Source: Asterias rubens (Eukaryota; Echinodermata; Asteroidea; Forcipulatida; Asteriidae). Taken from it: a stretch of 64,000 bases of DNA. The stretch spans positions 3,782,001 through 3,846,000 of the forward strand of contig NC_047063.1 of NCBI RefSeq assembly GCF_902459465.1, written 5' to 3'. This document shows positions 53,739 through 64,000 of the stretch, in pieces; the first letter of the stretch is position 1, and every line of letters begins with the position of its first letter. The notes beneath the pieces were generated by a model. It searched no databases and was not told where the DNA came from. It saw only the letters and a program-made list of their open reading frames with translations. Made by a program: the position numbers and the translations under genes.

Positions 53739-55257
53739 CGCGGTCCATTTAGGGCCGGTTCGGCAACCATCCACGATTGCCGCAAACGATTACTTTACAG
53801 AGGGTCAATCGGTTGAGTTTCGGCACGCAATCGTTTCCAGAGATTATAGAAAGACTTACTCAGGTGAAACACAAAAGAGTTGGTACTTGACTGTGGTTTA
53901 CAACTAACGAAGGAGTTCGCCAAAACCAGGCTGTCACTGACACTTCCACCGCTAATCCCTCGTTAATCACGACTAATCCTCCACGGCCAGGAGTACTGGT
54001 AACAATGGGTGGGTGCGTGTACGCCCAGGTAGTAGCTTTTCTTAGCATCATGAATGAATAGGTTTTGGGGGGCAAATTACGGCATTGAACATCTTGTTAT
54101 GTAATTTAAGTCGACAAAATTCGGGATTCTTGATTTTGAGAGGTAGGACCGAACGGAAATCATACAAATATTTAACAAGGCTGTTCCAATTGATAAGATG
54201 GTTAACGGATCGCGGTGAACGATTTCCTACCGCGATCCGCTGTGAAAATTGGGGGAAATGAAAATTCCTCATTTCGTTTGTATTGACGAACTTTTGGTCA
54301 CATTATCTAGACTATATAATCTTATTTTTTTTCTTTTCAGAGCCACACACATCAAAAAAGAGATTTAACATGATGCGTCTTTGTAATAAAAAGTTATTAA
54401 ACTATTCATTTATAATTTCACAGATTTGTAATATTTATGTTTCAGATTTTCCCCAAATCACAAGACGGACTCCAAATTCATTTACACTTTTCCATGAAAC
54501 TTATTTATATTAAAGCACGAGATTGTCTGGTGAACGTTAAACATAGAGGGGCTTTATCTTTACTCGATGTCAACTTAAACGTTAAAACGGGACGGGTATA
54601 AACAAATGTTCTGATAATAAGATCAGTTCATTTATTCCACTTAATCATAAAACAAACAATTGCACACACATACATTCGACATTTTTTATTACAGTCTTTT
54701 TATTAATGCAAAGGTATTTCTTCTTCAATGCTAACAGTATGTTTAAATGTAAAAGTATTCACAAATAAACCTTCAGACGAGGACGTACTTATAACCGTCC
54801 TATTTGCAGATCACACCCAAATTCAACAACCTGGTCATACGTTTATTAAAAACAAACACATTAGTTGGGAAACATTCTTAGTTGGTCACAAACAACCACA
54901 AACTGAGTTCGTCTCGAACGCTCAAATGCATGTATACATGTACATGATGTACCCATGTGAGATACATTGACGTTTCCATCGCTTGGCAAAGCCAACCAGC
55001 ATATACATGACATAAAGAGGTAAAAGTAGAATGTCAGGTTATACTTCATCGTTTTTCACGATAAAAAAAAGTATGTGTGGTATCTTTTGACAAGTATTTT
55101 GTAAATGAAAAAACACTGCGCATAAAATAAAGCGTTTGAACATCAAGTTTTTGAAATTCATATTCATAGTCTACTATACAACAGTCAAAGCCCAACACAA
55201 TGGACATTAATCCGTTTGACAATCGTGTGATGGTTGCCGAACCGGCCCTAACTGGAC
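53739..55257. mobile_element. TIR DNA element, about 1.5 kb, non-autonomous
   Basis: The left terminus (to about 53,780) contains TAGGGCCGGTTCGGCAACCA; the right terminus (from about 55,214) contains its reverse complement TGGTTGCCGAACCGGCCCTA. The match spans about 40 bp. An internal hairpin CGGATCGCGGT/ACCGCGATCCG occurs at 54,205-54,239. No transposase recognised. Confidence 0.6.
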
Positions 55258-55269
55258 CGAGCAATTGCA

Positions 55270-56062
55270 ATGAAACTTTCAGGGATCGAGGGTTATGGTG
55301 CAATATTGATCCTAAGGCAATGATGTCATGATGACGTCATCACCGGTCACATGACGTCATCTTAAAGGTGTTTTATGTTAAATTTTTGAAAATATATATC
55401 AAATCAGCCAAAACGGACCGTAGGTTTCTGTTTGCGGGATTGGGTAGGGGAAAATTAGGTCTTCATATTTTGTTCGTGTGGTTGACCTAACATGGCATCT
55501 ACTTCCGGTCGAAACGGGCCAAAAACGTAAGTGCCCTGTAAATCAAAAGTGGTAAAAGTTATGAAGTAGCTTTCCAGGACGGAAGTGTCTAGCAAGGGTG
55601 GGCAGTTCAAACAAAACATTGGTGACGTCATAAATTGCAACAGCGCCCTCTAGCGGCAGGTTGAAAACTCTTCAAAATTTACTTTTTGTAGATGTCTGTG
55701 GTGAAATTTGCTGTAATCACTTTAAATGACGTCATCGGGGGTCACGTGACGCGACATTAAAGGTGCACTTTTTTGAAGTCGTATAACTCTCGAAGCAATG
55801 ACGCGATTATGTTGAAACTTCGTGGATTGTTTGATATTGGCAAGTTCTTGTGAATTGTAAAATGACGTAATGATGACGTCATGACATGTTTTTTCCCTTT
55901 GTGCGCCTTTAACACATCAATTGCTATCTGAACATGGTATAATCCAAATTATTTTTTTAATTAGGCCGGATTGGTCATAACTGCTGTGAAAAAAAATATA
56001 TAAATAAATTACAAATTCAGTTGAAAAATTAAAAATGTTATTTAAAATGTTATTTCAAATGC
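55270..56062. repeat. CRE-rich module, copy 1
   Basis: From ATGAAACTTTCAGGGATCGA through TGATGTCATGATGACGTCAT, GGGGTCACGTGACGCGACAT and ATTGCTATCTGAACATGGTA. I count five TGACGTCA palindromes (55,332; 55,352; 55,623; 55,727; 55,874, approximate). Same module at 57,676-58,510 and 61,190-62,060. Confidence 0.85.
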
Positions 56063-56177
56063 ACACAACAGAAAACAGAAATCAAATATAGGTAATATTT
56101 AGATGGACCTATAGCACAATATTACCCATGATCAAATACCACCAAAAGCTGATAAAAAGATTACAAACGATTGCGGC

Positions 56178-56546
56178 TTAAAGACACTGGACACTTATGG
56201 TAATTGTCAAAGACCAGTCATCTCAATTGGTGTATATTAACATATGCATAAACTAAGAGTGAACATTTTAACTCAATTGGTTGTCGAAGTTGCGAGATAA
56301 TAAGATAATAATGAACGAAAAAACACCATTGTCACTTGAAGTTGTGTGCGGTAGATGCTTGATTTTGAGACCTAAAAAAATATTCTGAGGTCTCAAAATC
56401 AAATTCGTGGAAAATTACTTCTTTCTCGAAAACAACGTTATTTCAGAGGGAGTCGTTTCTCACAATGTGTTATGCTATCAACAGCTCCGAAGGTTTTATG
56501 CGAAACATTATTTTCCGTAAATGCCAATAGTGGCCACTGCCTTTAA
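56178..56546. mobile_element. Family-A MITE, 369 bp
   Basis: Termini TTAAAGACACTGGACACT and TAGTGGCCACTGCCTTTAA, with an internal short palindrome (TTTTGAGACCT ... AGGTCTCAAAA). Confidence 0.85.
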
Positions 56547-56630
56547 GATACTTTCTGGCTATTTAGCCTTTCTGGATTATCTGTATAGCGGCACACATCT
56601 TAATAATTTATTTATATATAATTACATATA

Positions 56631-56875
56631 TAATGAATAGGGTAGATGGCCTTAGCTTTCGATCCAATCCGGACCTTCTTCAGAGGCATAATACAAGTAC
56701 AAACAATTACATATAAGTGGGAACAGATAAAATGGATATGGTTATGACAATTAAAAACAAAATACAAGCAAATCAAGGGGATCACCCCGAAGGGATAATG
56801 AATAGGGTAGATGGCCTTAGCTTTCGATCCAATCCGGACCTTCTTCAGAGGCATAAAACAAGTACAAACAATAAT
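56631..56875 (-). repeat. Two direct copies of an approximately 80-bp cassette with a hammerhead-like core
   Basis: ATAATGAATAGGGTAGATGG ... CTTAGCTTTCGATCCAATCC ... CTTCTTCAGAGGCATAA occurs at about 56,631-56,716 and 56,796-56,880, offset 165 bp. The minus strand folds around CTGAAGA and GAAA. Confidence 0.8.
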
Positions 56876-57084
56876 ATATTTTTTTTTGTTTTCTTCAAAA
56901 AATAGGGTAAGATGCGAGCCTCTCCTTCTACATTATTCTTGCGACTGGTGTCCGTTCACTCTTAATTAACTACTTTGCACAATGTTGACGTTATTCCCAC
57001 TCGCGCTGCGCCTGTCCTTCCAACATGTCATGCCTTTTGTCCACTACTCTATTAACATCAACATGTTCTCACTCCCTTTTACTG

Positions 57085-59203
57085 GGTCATCCATTCAACC
57101 ACCGGAAGCAGCAAGCGATCTTGAACTGACATTTTTAATATCGTCAGAAGTCTATACGGTAGCACTGATGAAATTTCCCCAAATAATTGTTGATGTTTTG
57201 TTAAAAATAGACCCGGCAGTGTAAATAACTCACTGTTCCAGTCGTTTGAGTTGTTATGACAGCACTTATGATACAATATCGATTTTTACCAGAGGCTGCC
57301 GCAGCTTGTGTATTTGGTTCGAAGGCGGGCTAATAAACTGTTTCACTACCAAGCCCCTTTTCACACTAAAGGTATTTCCTGGGAAATTCCCGGGAACTTT
57401 TGGCCCATCTTTTCACTTCCCGAGAGTTGCCCGGAAAATAGCGTTTTCCTGGAAAAAAAAATAACCCTGCTCAGGGGTAGGAAGTTAACCCCGGGCTAAA
57501 ACGTTTTTCATGAAACGACCGTGCAAATTCCCGGGGAATAGTACTCCAGGGAGTTACCAATATACACATATTGACTGGCAATGAGGCAACTAGTGTACGT
57601 CTATTCCCTCGATGGACTTTGAGTGACCAGAAGAGGGACCTATTTCCCAATGCCGAAATTTTGCATAGTTCCTAAAGAGCAATTGCAATGAAACTTTCAG
57701 GGATCGAAGGTTATGGTGCAATAATGATCATAAGGCAATGATGTCATGATGACGTCATCACCGGTCACATGACGTCTTCTTAATTGTGTTTTATGTTAAA
57801 TGTTTGAAAATCTATATCAAATCAGCCAAAACGGACCCTAGGTTTCTGTTTGCGGGATTGGGTAGGGGAAAATTAGGTCTTCATTTTTTTTTCGTGTGGT
57901 TGACCTAACATGACATCTACTTCCGGTCGAAACGGGCCAAAAACGTAAGTGCCCTGTAACTCAAAAGTGGTAAAAGTTATGAAGTTGCTTTCCAGGACGT
58001 AAGTGTCTAGCAAGGGTGGACAGTTCAAACAAAATATTGATGACGTCACAAATTGCAACAGCGTCCTCTAGCGGCAGGTTGAAAACTCTTCAAAATTTAC
58101 TTTTTGTAGTTGTCTGTGGTGAAATTTGTTGTAATCACTTTAAATGACGTCATCGGGGGTCACGTGACGCGACATTAAAGGTGCACTTTTTGAAGTCGTG
58201 TAACTCTCAAAGAAATGACGCGATTATGTTGACAATTCGTGCATTGTTTGATATTGGCAAGTTCTCGTTAACTGTAAAATGACGTAATGATGACGTCATC
58301 ACATGGTTTTTTTTAAAGGTTTTTTCCATTTTTACGCCTTTAACACATCAATTGCTATCTGAACATGGTATAATCCAAATTATTTTTTTAATTAGCCCGG
58401 ATTGGTCATAACTGCTATGAAAAAATAAACAAATAAATTACAAATTCAGTTGAAAAATGTAAATTGTTATTAAAAAAACATCTATGCATTTGTGCACATA
58501 TGCAATTATGTCTAGTTTCTATTTATTTTTACTTAAAAAAAATAATAAAAAATTGCCTAAGAGAGTATTTTATATAATAGTGTGTGTGTGCCTCCCTATG
58601 TGACTGGATTAACAGGCTTTCGAGCTCCAGTGTTTAATTATTGGTTTAATCCCAACGAGGTATGTTTCTTGATGATCTTACCGAGACGAAGTCGAGGTAA
58701 ATTACCAAGGACCAGGCCTCTAATACACACTTTGATTCTCATTCATAAATACCTTTTTGGTAAAAAAATATGAACCCTTTTGGTCAAAGGTAAAATAAAT
58801 GCAAACATTATAATTGTTCAATGATTTCTTTCAACACAACAGCCCTCCAGCTATACAAAAATGGTAAGGCCCTCCGCCGCCCTCGGTTAAACAACTCCTT
58901 ATAAGGGAATGCTGTGCGCGTCGCGCGTATCGCGTGATGTGGCACAACTGTCCCGACCGTTGCTCTTGACCAATAGGAATGAAGAAACTGCCTTGTATAA
59001 GCACAGGTGCGAGCTCGCGTGTAACGCCCATGTTTCAACACTTTTTACTGGTCATTAAACAAAGGTTTATACACACCCACGTGACGCGCTCTCCACGAAT
59101 TCAATTAAATTTTTGTTAAGCCAGCAGCAAGAGCTGGTCAACCATTCAATTTCATTAATTTGGCAAACATTTTCCAAATGCATTGTTTGCATTCAAATTC
59201 AAT
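57085..59203. repeat. Segmental duplication, copy 1
   Basis: Collinear with 60,634-63,122: starts GCAGCAAGCGATCTTGAACT, passes GAGGCTGCCGCAGCTTGTGT, the CRE module, TTTCGAGCTCCAGTGTTTAA, CCTCCGCCGCCCTCGGTTAA, and ends CCAGCAGCAAGAGCTGGTCA ... TTTGCATTCAAATTCAA. Confidence 0.85.
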
Positions 59204-59815
59204 GCCGTCATCGGGGGTCACGTGACGCGGCATTAAGGGTTCACTTTTTGAAGTCGTATTACTCTCGAAGTAATGATATTTGCAATTTCTTGTGAATGGT
59301 GAAATGACGTCATGATGACCTCATCACGTGATATTTTTATGATTTTTTTTATTTTTGCACTTTTAACACATAAATTGCTATCTGAACATGGTACAATACA
59401 AATTTTGTTGTTTATTTATGTCACATTGGGCTATTTGCTTTGAAACACAACAAATTTCAAACTCAGTTGAGAAATTTGACAATTTTATTGACGAAACAGC
59501 TATGCATTTGTGCACAGATGCAAATATGTCTAGTTTGTGTGTGTTTGTTTGTGTTGTAGATTGTTAGATATTGGCAAGTTCTTGTGAATGGTGAAATGAC
59601 GTCATGATGACGTCATCACATGATTTTTTCATTTTTGCACTTTTAATACATAAATTGATATCTGAACATGATACAATCCAAATTTTGTTTTTTATTTATG
59701 TCACATTGGGCTCATTGCTTTGAAACACAACAAATTTCAAACTCAGTTGAGAAATTTGAAAATTGTATTGACGAAACAGCTATGCATTTGTGCACAAATG
59801 CAATCATGTCTAGAT
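59204..59815. repeat. Truncated CRE module, duplicated in tandem
   Basis: TCATCGGGGGTCACGTGACG begins a partial module. The segment TTCTTGTGAATGGTGAAATG ... ATGCAAATATGTCTAG occurs twice (about 59,285-59,531 and 59,578-59,815). Confidence 0.8.
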
Positions 59816-60362
59816 GCAATTGTTTCCTCCATGCAATACTGTCCGCTCCGGACACTTTTGCATATGCAATCGTGTCCGGGGCTATGCAAAAACCGTCCGG
59901 TGGACATGACATGACTGTACATGTATGTGTGTGCGTAAGCGAGCGTGCATGCACTGAACCTACGTACTAATGCAGCATGAATATTTACGTATTTTATGAT
60001 TGCAGCGAATACCCAACGGCCGAACATTTCCATAGCCATTCATTACATGCATTTAGCTTGTACAAAATGGCGAACGTGTTCCGTCGACCAAGGGCGTTTA
60101 ATTTACTGCAATGATGCTTTTGCACGGGGCGGTCACAACTGCATATGCAAATGTGTCCAGGGCGGACACAATTGCAATATGCAGCAGCGTCCGGGCGGAC
60201 ACGATTGCATATGCAAAACCGCCTGGACATTAGTGGATATATGGGTCATTCAATGTCAGACCAACGCAGAACACCTCAGAGGGAGCCGTTTCCCGGACAT
60301 TAGTGCATATATGCAATAATGTCCGCCTGATAGTATTGCATAGAGGACATAATTGCATATCT
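59805..60362. repeat. Array of small alternating palindromes (TTGCATATGCAA and GTCCGN..CGGAC)
   Basis: TTGCATATGCAA-like and GTCC.GG.CGGACA motifs alternate, with about 24-30 bp spacing, in two clusters (59,805-59,905 and 60,118-60,362) separated by about 210 bp without them. Confidence 0.7.
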
Positions 60363-60633
60363 TAAAAAATAATTAAAAACGTACACTTATGGTTTGCGAG
60401 ACTATGAACAACAAAAATCCACACCAATTATCTGGGAACTTTTTTTCACATCAGTCACCCGGCTTATGCAATTTCATATTAAATAAAATAAGCATACGCT
60501 TCAGCAATCTATAGTTTGTGGGGGAGCTGTTGCTAGTTAAATACGGCTCCCTTTGAAGTAACGTAGAAAGAGAAATAAGTAATTTTCCACGAATTTCATT
60601 TGGAGACCTCAAAATTAGATTTGAGGTCTGGCG

Positions 60634-63122
60634 AGCAGCAAGCGATCTTGAACTGACATTTTTAATATCGTCAGAAGTCTATACGGTAGCGCTGATGAAA
60701 TTTCCCCAAATAATTGTTGATGTTTTGTTAAAAATGGACCCGGCAGTGTAAATAACTCACTGTTCCAGTCGTCTGAGTTGTTATGACAGCACCATTGATA
60801 CAATATCGATTTTTTAGAGGCTGCCGCAGCTTGTGTATTTGGTTCGAAGGCGGGCTAATAAACTGTTTCACTACCAAGACGACACTAAAGGTATTTCCTG
60901 GGAAATTCCCGGGAACTTTTGGCCCATCTTTTAACTCCCCGAGATTTGCCCGGAAAATAGCGTTTTTTTCAGGGGTAGGAAGTTAACCCCGGGCTAAAAC
61001 GTTTTCATGAAACGACCGTGCATATTCCCGGGGAGTAGTACTCCCGGGAGATACCAATATACACATATTGACTGGCAATGAGGTAACTAGTGTACGTCTA
61101 TTCCCCCGATGGACTTGGAGTGACAAGAAGAGGGACCTATTTCCCGAGGCCAAACTCGCGATTTTTTGCATAGTTCCTTTGCAATGACACTTTCAGGGAT
61201 CGAAGGTTATGGTGCAATAATGATCTTAAGGCAGTGATGTCATGATGACGTCATCACCGGTCTCATTACGTCATCTTAAAGGTGTTTTATGTTAAATGTT
61301 TAAAAATGTATATCAAATCAGCCAAAAGAGACCGTAGGTTTCTGTTTGCGGGATTGGGTAGGACAAAACTATTATTATTATTATTATTTTTTGTTTTCGT
61401 GTGCGTGACCTAATATGACATCTACTTCCGGTCGAAACGGGCCAAAAACGGAAGTGCCCTGTAACTGGAAAGTGGTAAAAGTTATAAAGTTGCTTTCCAA
61501 TGACGTAAGTGTCTAGCAAGGGTGGGCGGTTCAAACAAAATGTTGATGACGTCACAAATTGCAACAGCGCCCTCTAGCGGCAGGTTAAAAACTCTTCAAA
61601 ATGGACTTTTTGAAGATGTCTGTGGTGAAATTTGTTGTAATCACTTTAAATTGTACACACACGTTAATTGGTATATGTGTGAAGTTTCAGATCAAAGACG
61701 TCATCGGGGTCACGTGACGCGGCATTAAAGGTGCACTTTTTGAATTCGTATAACTCTCGAAGTAACGACGCGATTATGCTGAAACTTCGTAGATTGTTAG
61801 ATATTGGCAAGTCCTCGTGAATTGTAAAATGGCGTAATGATGACGTCATCACATGATTTTTTAAAAGATTTTTTTTTCCATTTTTGCGCCTGTAACACAT
61901 CAATTGCTATCTGAACATGGTATAATCCAAATTATTTTTTAAATAGACCGGATTGGTCATAACTGCTGTGAAAAAAAAAAATACATTTCAAATTCAGTTG
62001 ACAAATTTAAAATGTTATTAAAGAAACAGCCATGCATTTGTGCACAAATGCAAATATGTCTAGTTTGTATTTATTTTTAATTACAAATTGTTTTTCCCTA
62101 AGAGAGTATTTTATATAATAGTGTGTGTGTGCCTCCCTAAGTGCCTGGATTAACAGGCTTTCGAGCTCCAGTGTTTAATTAAGGAAATCAATGTGTGGTG
62201 AAGAGGTTTTCAACCAGTGGTAAAAACCCAACGAGGCCTGGTACTTAATAATTACCAAGAACCAGGCCTCGGCGGGTTTAAACCACTATTTGAAAACCGA
62301 TTCAACACACTTTGATTCCCATTCATAAATACCTTTTTGGTAAAAAAACATGAACACTTATAATTGTTCGATGATTTCTTTCAACACGACACCCCTCCAG
62401 CTATGAAATGGTAAAGCCCTCCGCCGCCCTCGGTTAACTCCTTATAAGGGAATGCTATGCGCGTCGATGTGGCACAACTGTCCCGGCCGTTGCTCTTGAC
62501 CAATAGGAATGAAGAAACTGTATTATATAAGCACAGGTGCGAGCTCGCGTGTCATACCCATGTTTCAACACTTTTTACTGGTCATTAACAAGGGTTTATA
62601 CACACCCACGTGACGCGCTCTTCACCAATAGGAATAGCAAAACTGTATGGAGTATTTATGAATACACTTTTCTTGATCATGGCCATCACATTAGGGTTGT
62701 ATTTCTTGTGCCCTTACTGTTTGTCCTGCTTTGTATTCACTTGTGTATTTATATTATTTATTTTACATACTGTATGCTTGTGTTTGTAATTGTTTAATGG
62801 CCAAATAAGGAATAAGAAGAAGAAAAACATTGTGCAGACCCAAACTTTCTAATATAGTTTTTTTCGGTCAATTTCAACAAAAATCCATTGACTCATTCAT
62901 TTTCGTTTTGATCATGAATGCACTTTGAATCAACATTGAAAAGTCAAAACTAGTTATTCGATTTCAAAAGTTAAGCATTCACTGGTCAAATAAAAGCATT
63001 AAACTTCATCAGGCCGCAAGACTCATTCAATTTCGTTAAAGCCAGCAGCAAGAGCTGGTCAACCATTCAATTTCATTAATGGGCAAACATTTTCCAAATG
63101 CATTGTTTGCATTCAAATTCAA
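60634..63122. repeat. Segmental duplication, copy 2
   Basis: Collinear with 57,085-59,203 but longer through local insertions. Includes CRE module 61,190-62,060 and the CCTCCGCCGCCCTCGGTTAA block near 62,415. Confidence 0.85.
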
Positions 63123-64000
63123 ATTCTATGTTATGTGCTTATACTCATTCGTTGCTGCCAATAAACAAATTTGAAACATTCAAAACTAAAAGTTAAAACT
63201 TCTAATTTGACATGTTCAGGACATTCAGAAACAGAGACAACAACACAATCTCAAGGCTAAAGCAAAATATTTAGTTGGATACAGGCTTTAACTTTTAGGG
63301 AAACAATGCAAAAGGAACAGTTATTTCAATGAAGAAAAAAAAAGGTGCAAATTGTAAAATTATAATGTACAGTACATGGAAACACCTCTTACAAAGGAGG
63401 ACTACATGTATGTGCTAGTAAATGAGCTATAATTCCCAGTTAACTTGTGAAGCCATAACTCATCTTTAATTTGAATGCAAAGAAGTTGAAATTCGTTGCA
63501 CATAAATGAACAAGAAAACTCAAACTAGCAGCAAAATCATGTTCGCTTCGGTGAGACTTAATTTGAGTGCATCAATTAAAGCCATTATACACTTTCGGCA
63601 CAGAAAAAAGAAAAAAAAAATCACATATTTACAAATAACTTTCAGGGTTTGCAGAAGGTAATGGTGAAAGACTTCTCTTGAAATATTATTCCATGAAATG
63701 CTTCACTTTTCGAGAAAACATTAAAACAATATTATCAATTCTCATTGTCGAGAATTACGGATTTATTTTAAACACATGCCATGACACGGCGTTTAGCAGC
63801 TTTTTGTGTTTAAAAGGCTATTAGTTTGGTCCTGTTCCAATGGCTTTTAAAGGAAAGAATCGCAGCGCTTACGTATAATCAGGGAATTGTGCTTACGCTA
63901 AGCATATTTAACAGCTTAGCAGGGAATGTGTTCTTGAGCGTCACAACTCGCATAAACAAATTTGTATCAGTTGACTAATTGTGCTCAACTTCTGCGAAAC
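63123..64000. other. Repeat-derived end of window
   Basis: A family-D copy at about 63,575-63,790 and a family-C fragment at 63,850-63,910. No coding sequence seen. Confidence 0.5.

Noticed and set aside
59668..60319. Several overlapping open frames rich in Cys/His/Ile (e.g. CICKCVQGGHNC)
   Set aside because: Zinc-finger-like look comes from the repeated TGCATATGCAA/GTCCGGGCGGAC palindromes on both strands.
62537..62797. 86-codon hydrophobic open frame
   Set aside because: Overlaps duplicated repeat sequence at its start, has a low-complexity hydrophobic tail and no recognisable family.

Overview
The window looks like a euchromatic segment of an intron-rich marine invertebrate deuterostome, most likely an echinoderm (sea-star-like). 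This rests on three things: the proteins align closely with vertebrate counterparts, the repeats resemble echinoderm families (tRNA-derived SINEs, Ngaro/DIRS-group tyrosine-recombinase retrotransposons, many short foldback elements), and genes have many small exons with GT/AG borders. Species cannot be fixed from sequence alone.

Three protein genes can be read exon by exon. (1) 1837-11857, minus: a complete microsomal epoxide hydrolase (EPHX1-like), 8 coding exons, 465 aa. (2) 27318-39189/39214, plus: the 3' part of an IQSEC/BRAG ArfGEF (C-terminal half of Sec7, PH domain, C-terminal tail). The 5' exons, including the catalytic-glutamate loop of Sec7, were not found. (3) 45150-50667, minus: a complete CCDC77 coiled-coil protein, 9 coding exons, 503 aa. 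IQSEC and CCDC77 converge tail to tail. In human, IQSEC3 and CCDC77 are both at 12p13.33, so this pair may be an ancient linkage.

Layout: 1-1836 repeats; 1837-11857 EPHX1 with introns full of foldback elements, a LINE 3' end and a SINE; 11.9-14.9 kb intergenic repeats; 14,985-23,645 a decayed minus-strand Ngaro-like retrotransposon with recognisable split direct repeats, gag-like, RT, RNase H, SGNH-like and tyrosine-recombinase remnants, and a large internal tandem array; 23.85-24.4 kb a LINE RT fragment; 24.67-25.51 kb a tandem repeat of about 130 bp; 27.3-39.2 kb IQSEC; 39.2-45.1 kb 3' UTR and intergenic; 45.15-50.67 kb CCDC77; 50.7-64 kb a gene-free, repeat-built region holding a 1.5-kb TIR element, a 2-kb segmental duplication, CRE-rich modules and an array of small palindromes.

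Most interesting signals: a natural Asp at the position of the charge-relay Glu404 of EPHX1; an intronic array of about nine decayed copies of an IQSEC exon/5' splice site; a terminal IQSEC exon open in all three frames with one frame ending in a PDZ ligand; a three-level nest of hairpin elements at 4340-5231; a duplicated hammerhead-like core at 56.65/56.81 kb; and the Ngaro-like element with an SGNH-like domain and dead catalytic residues.
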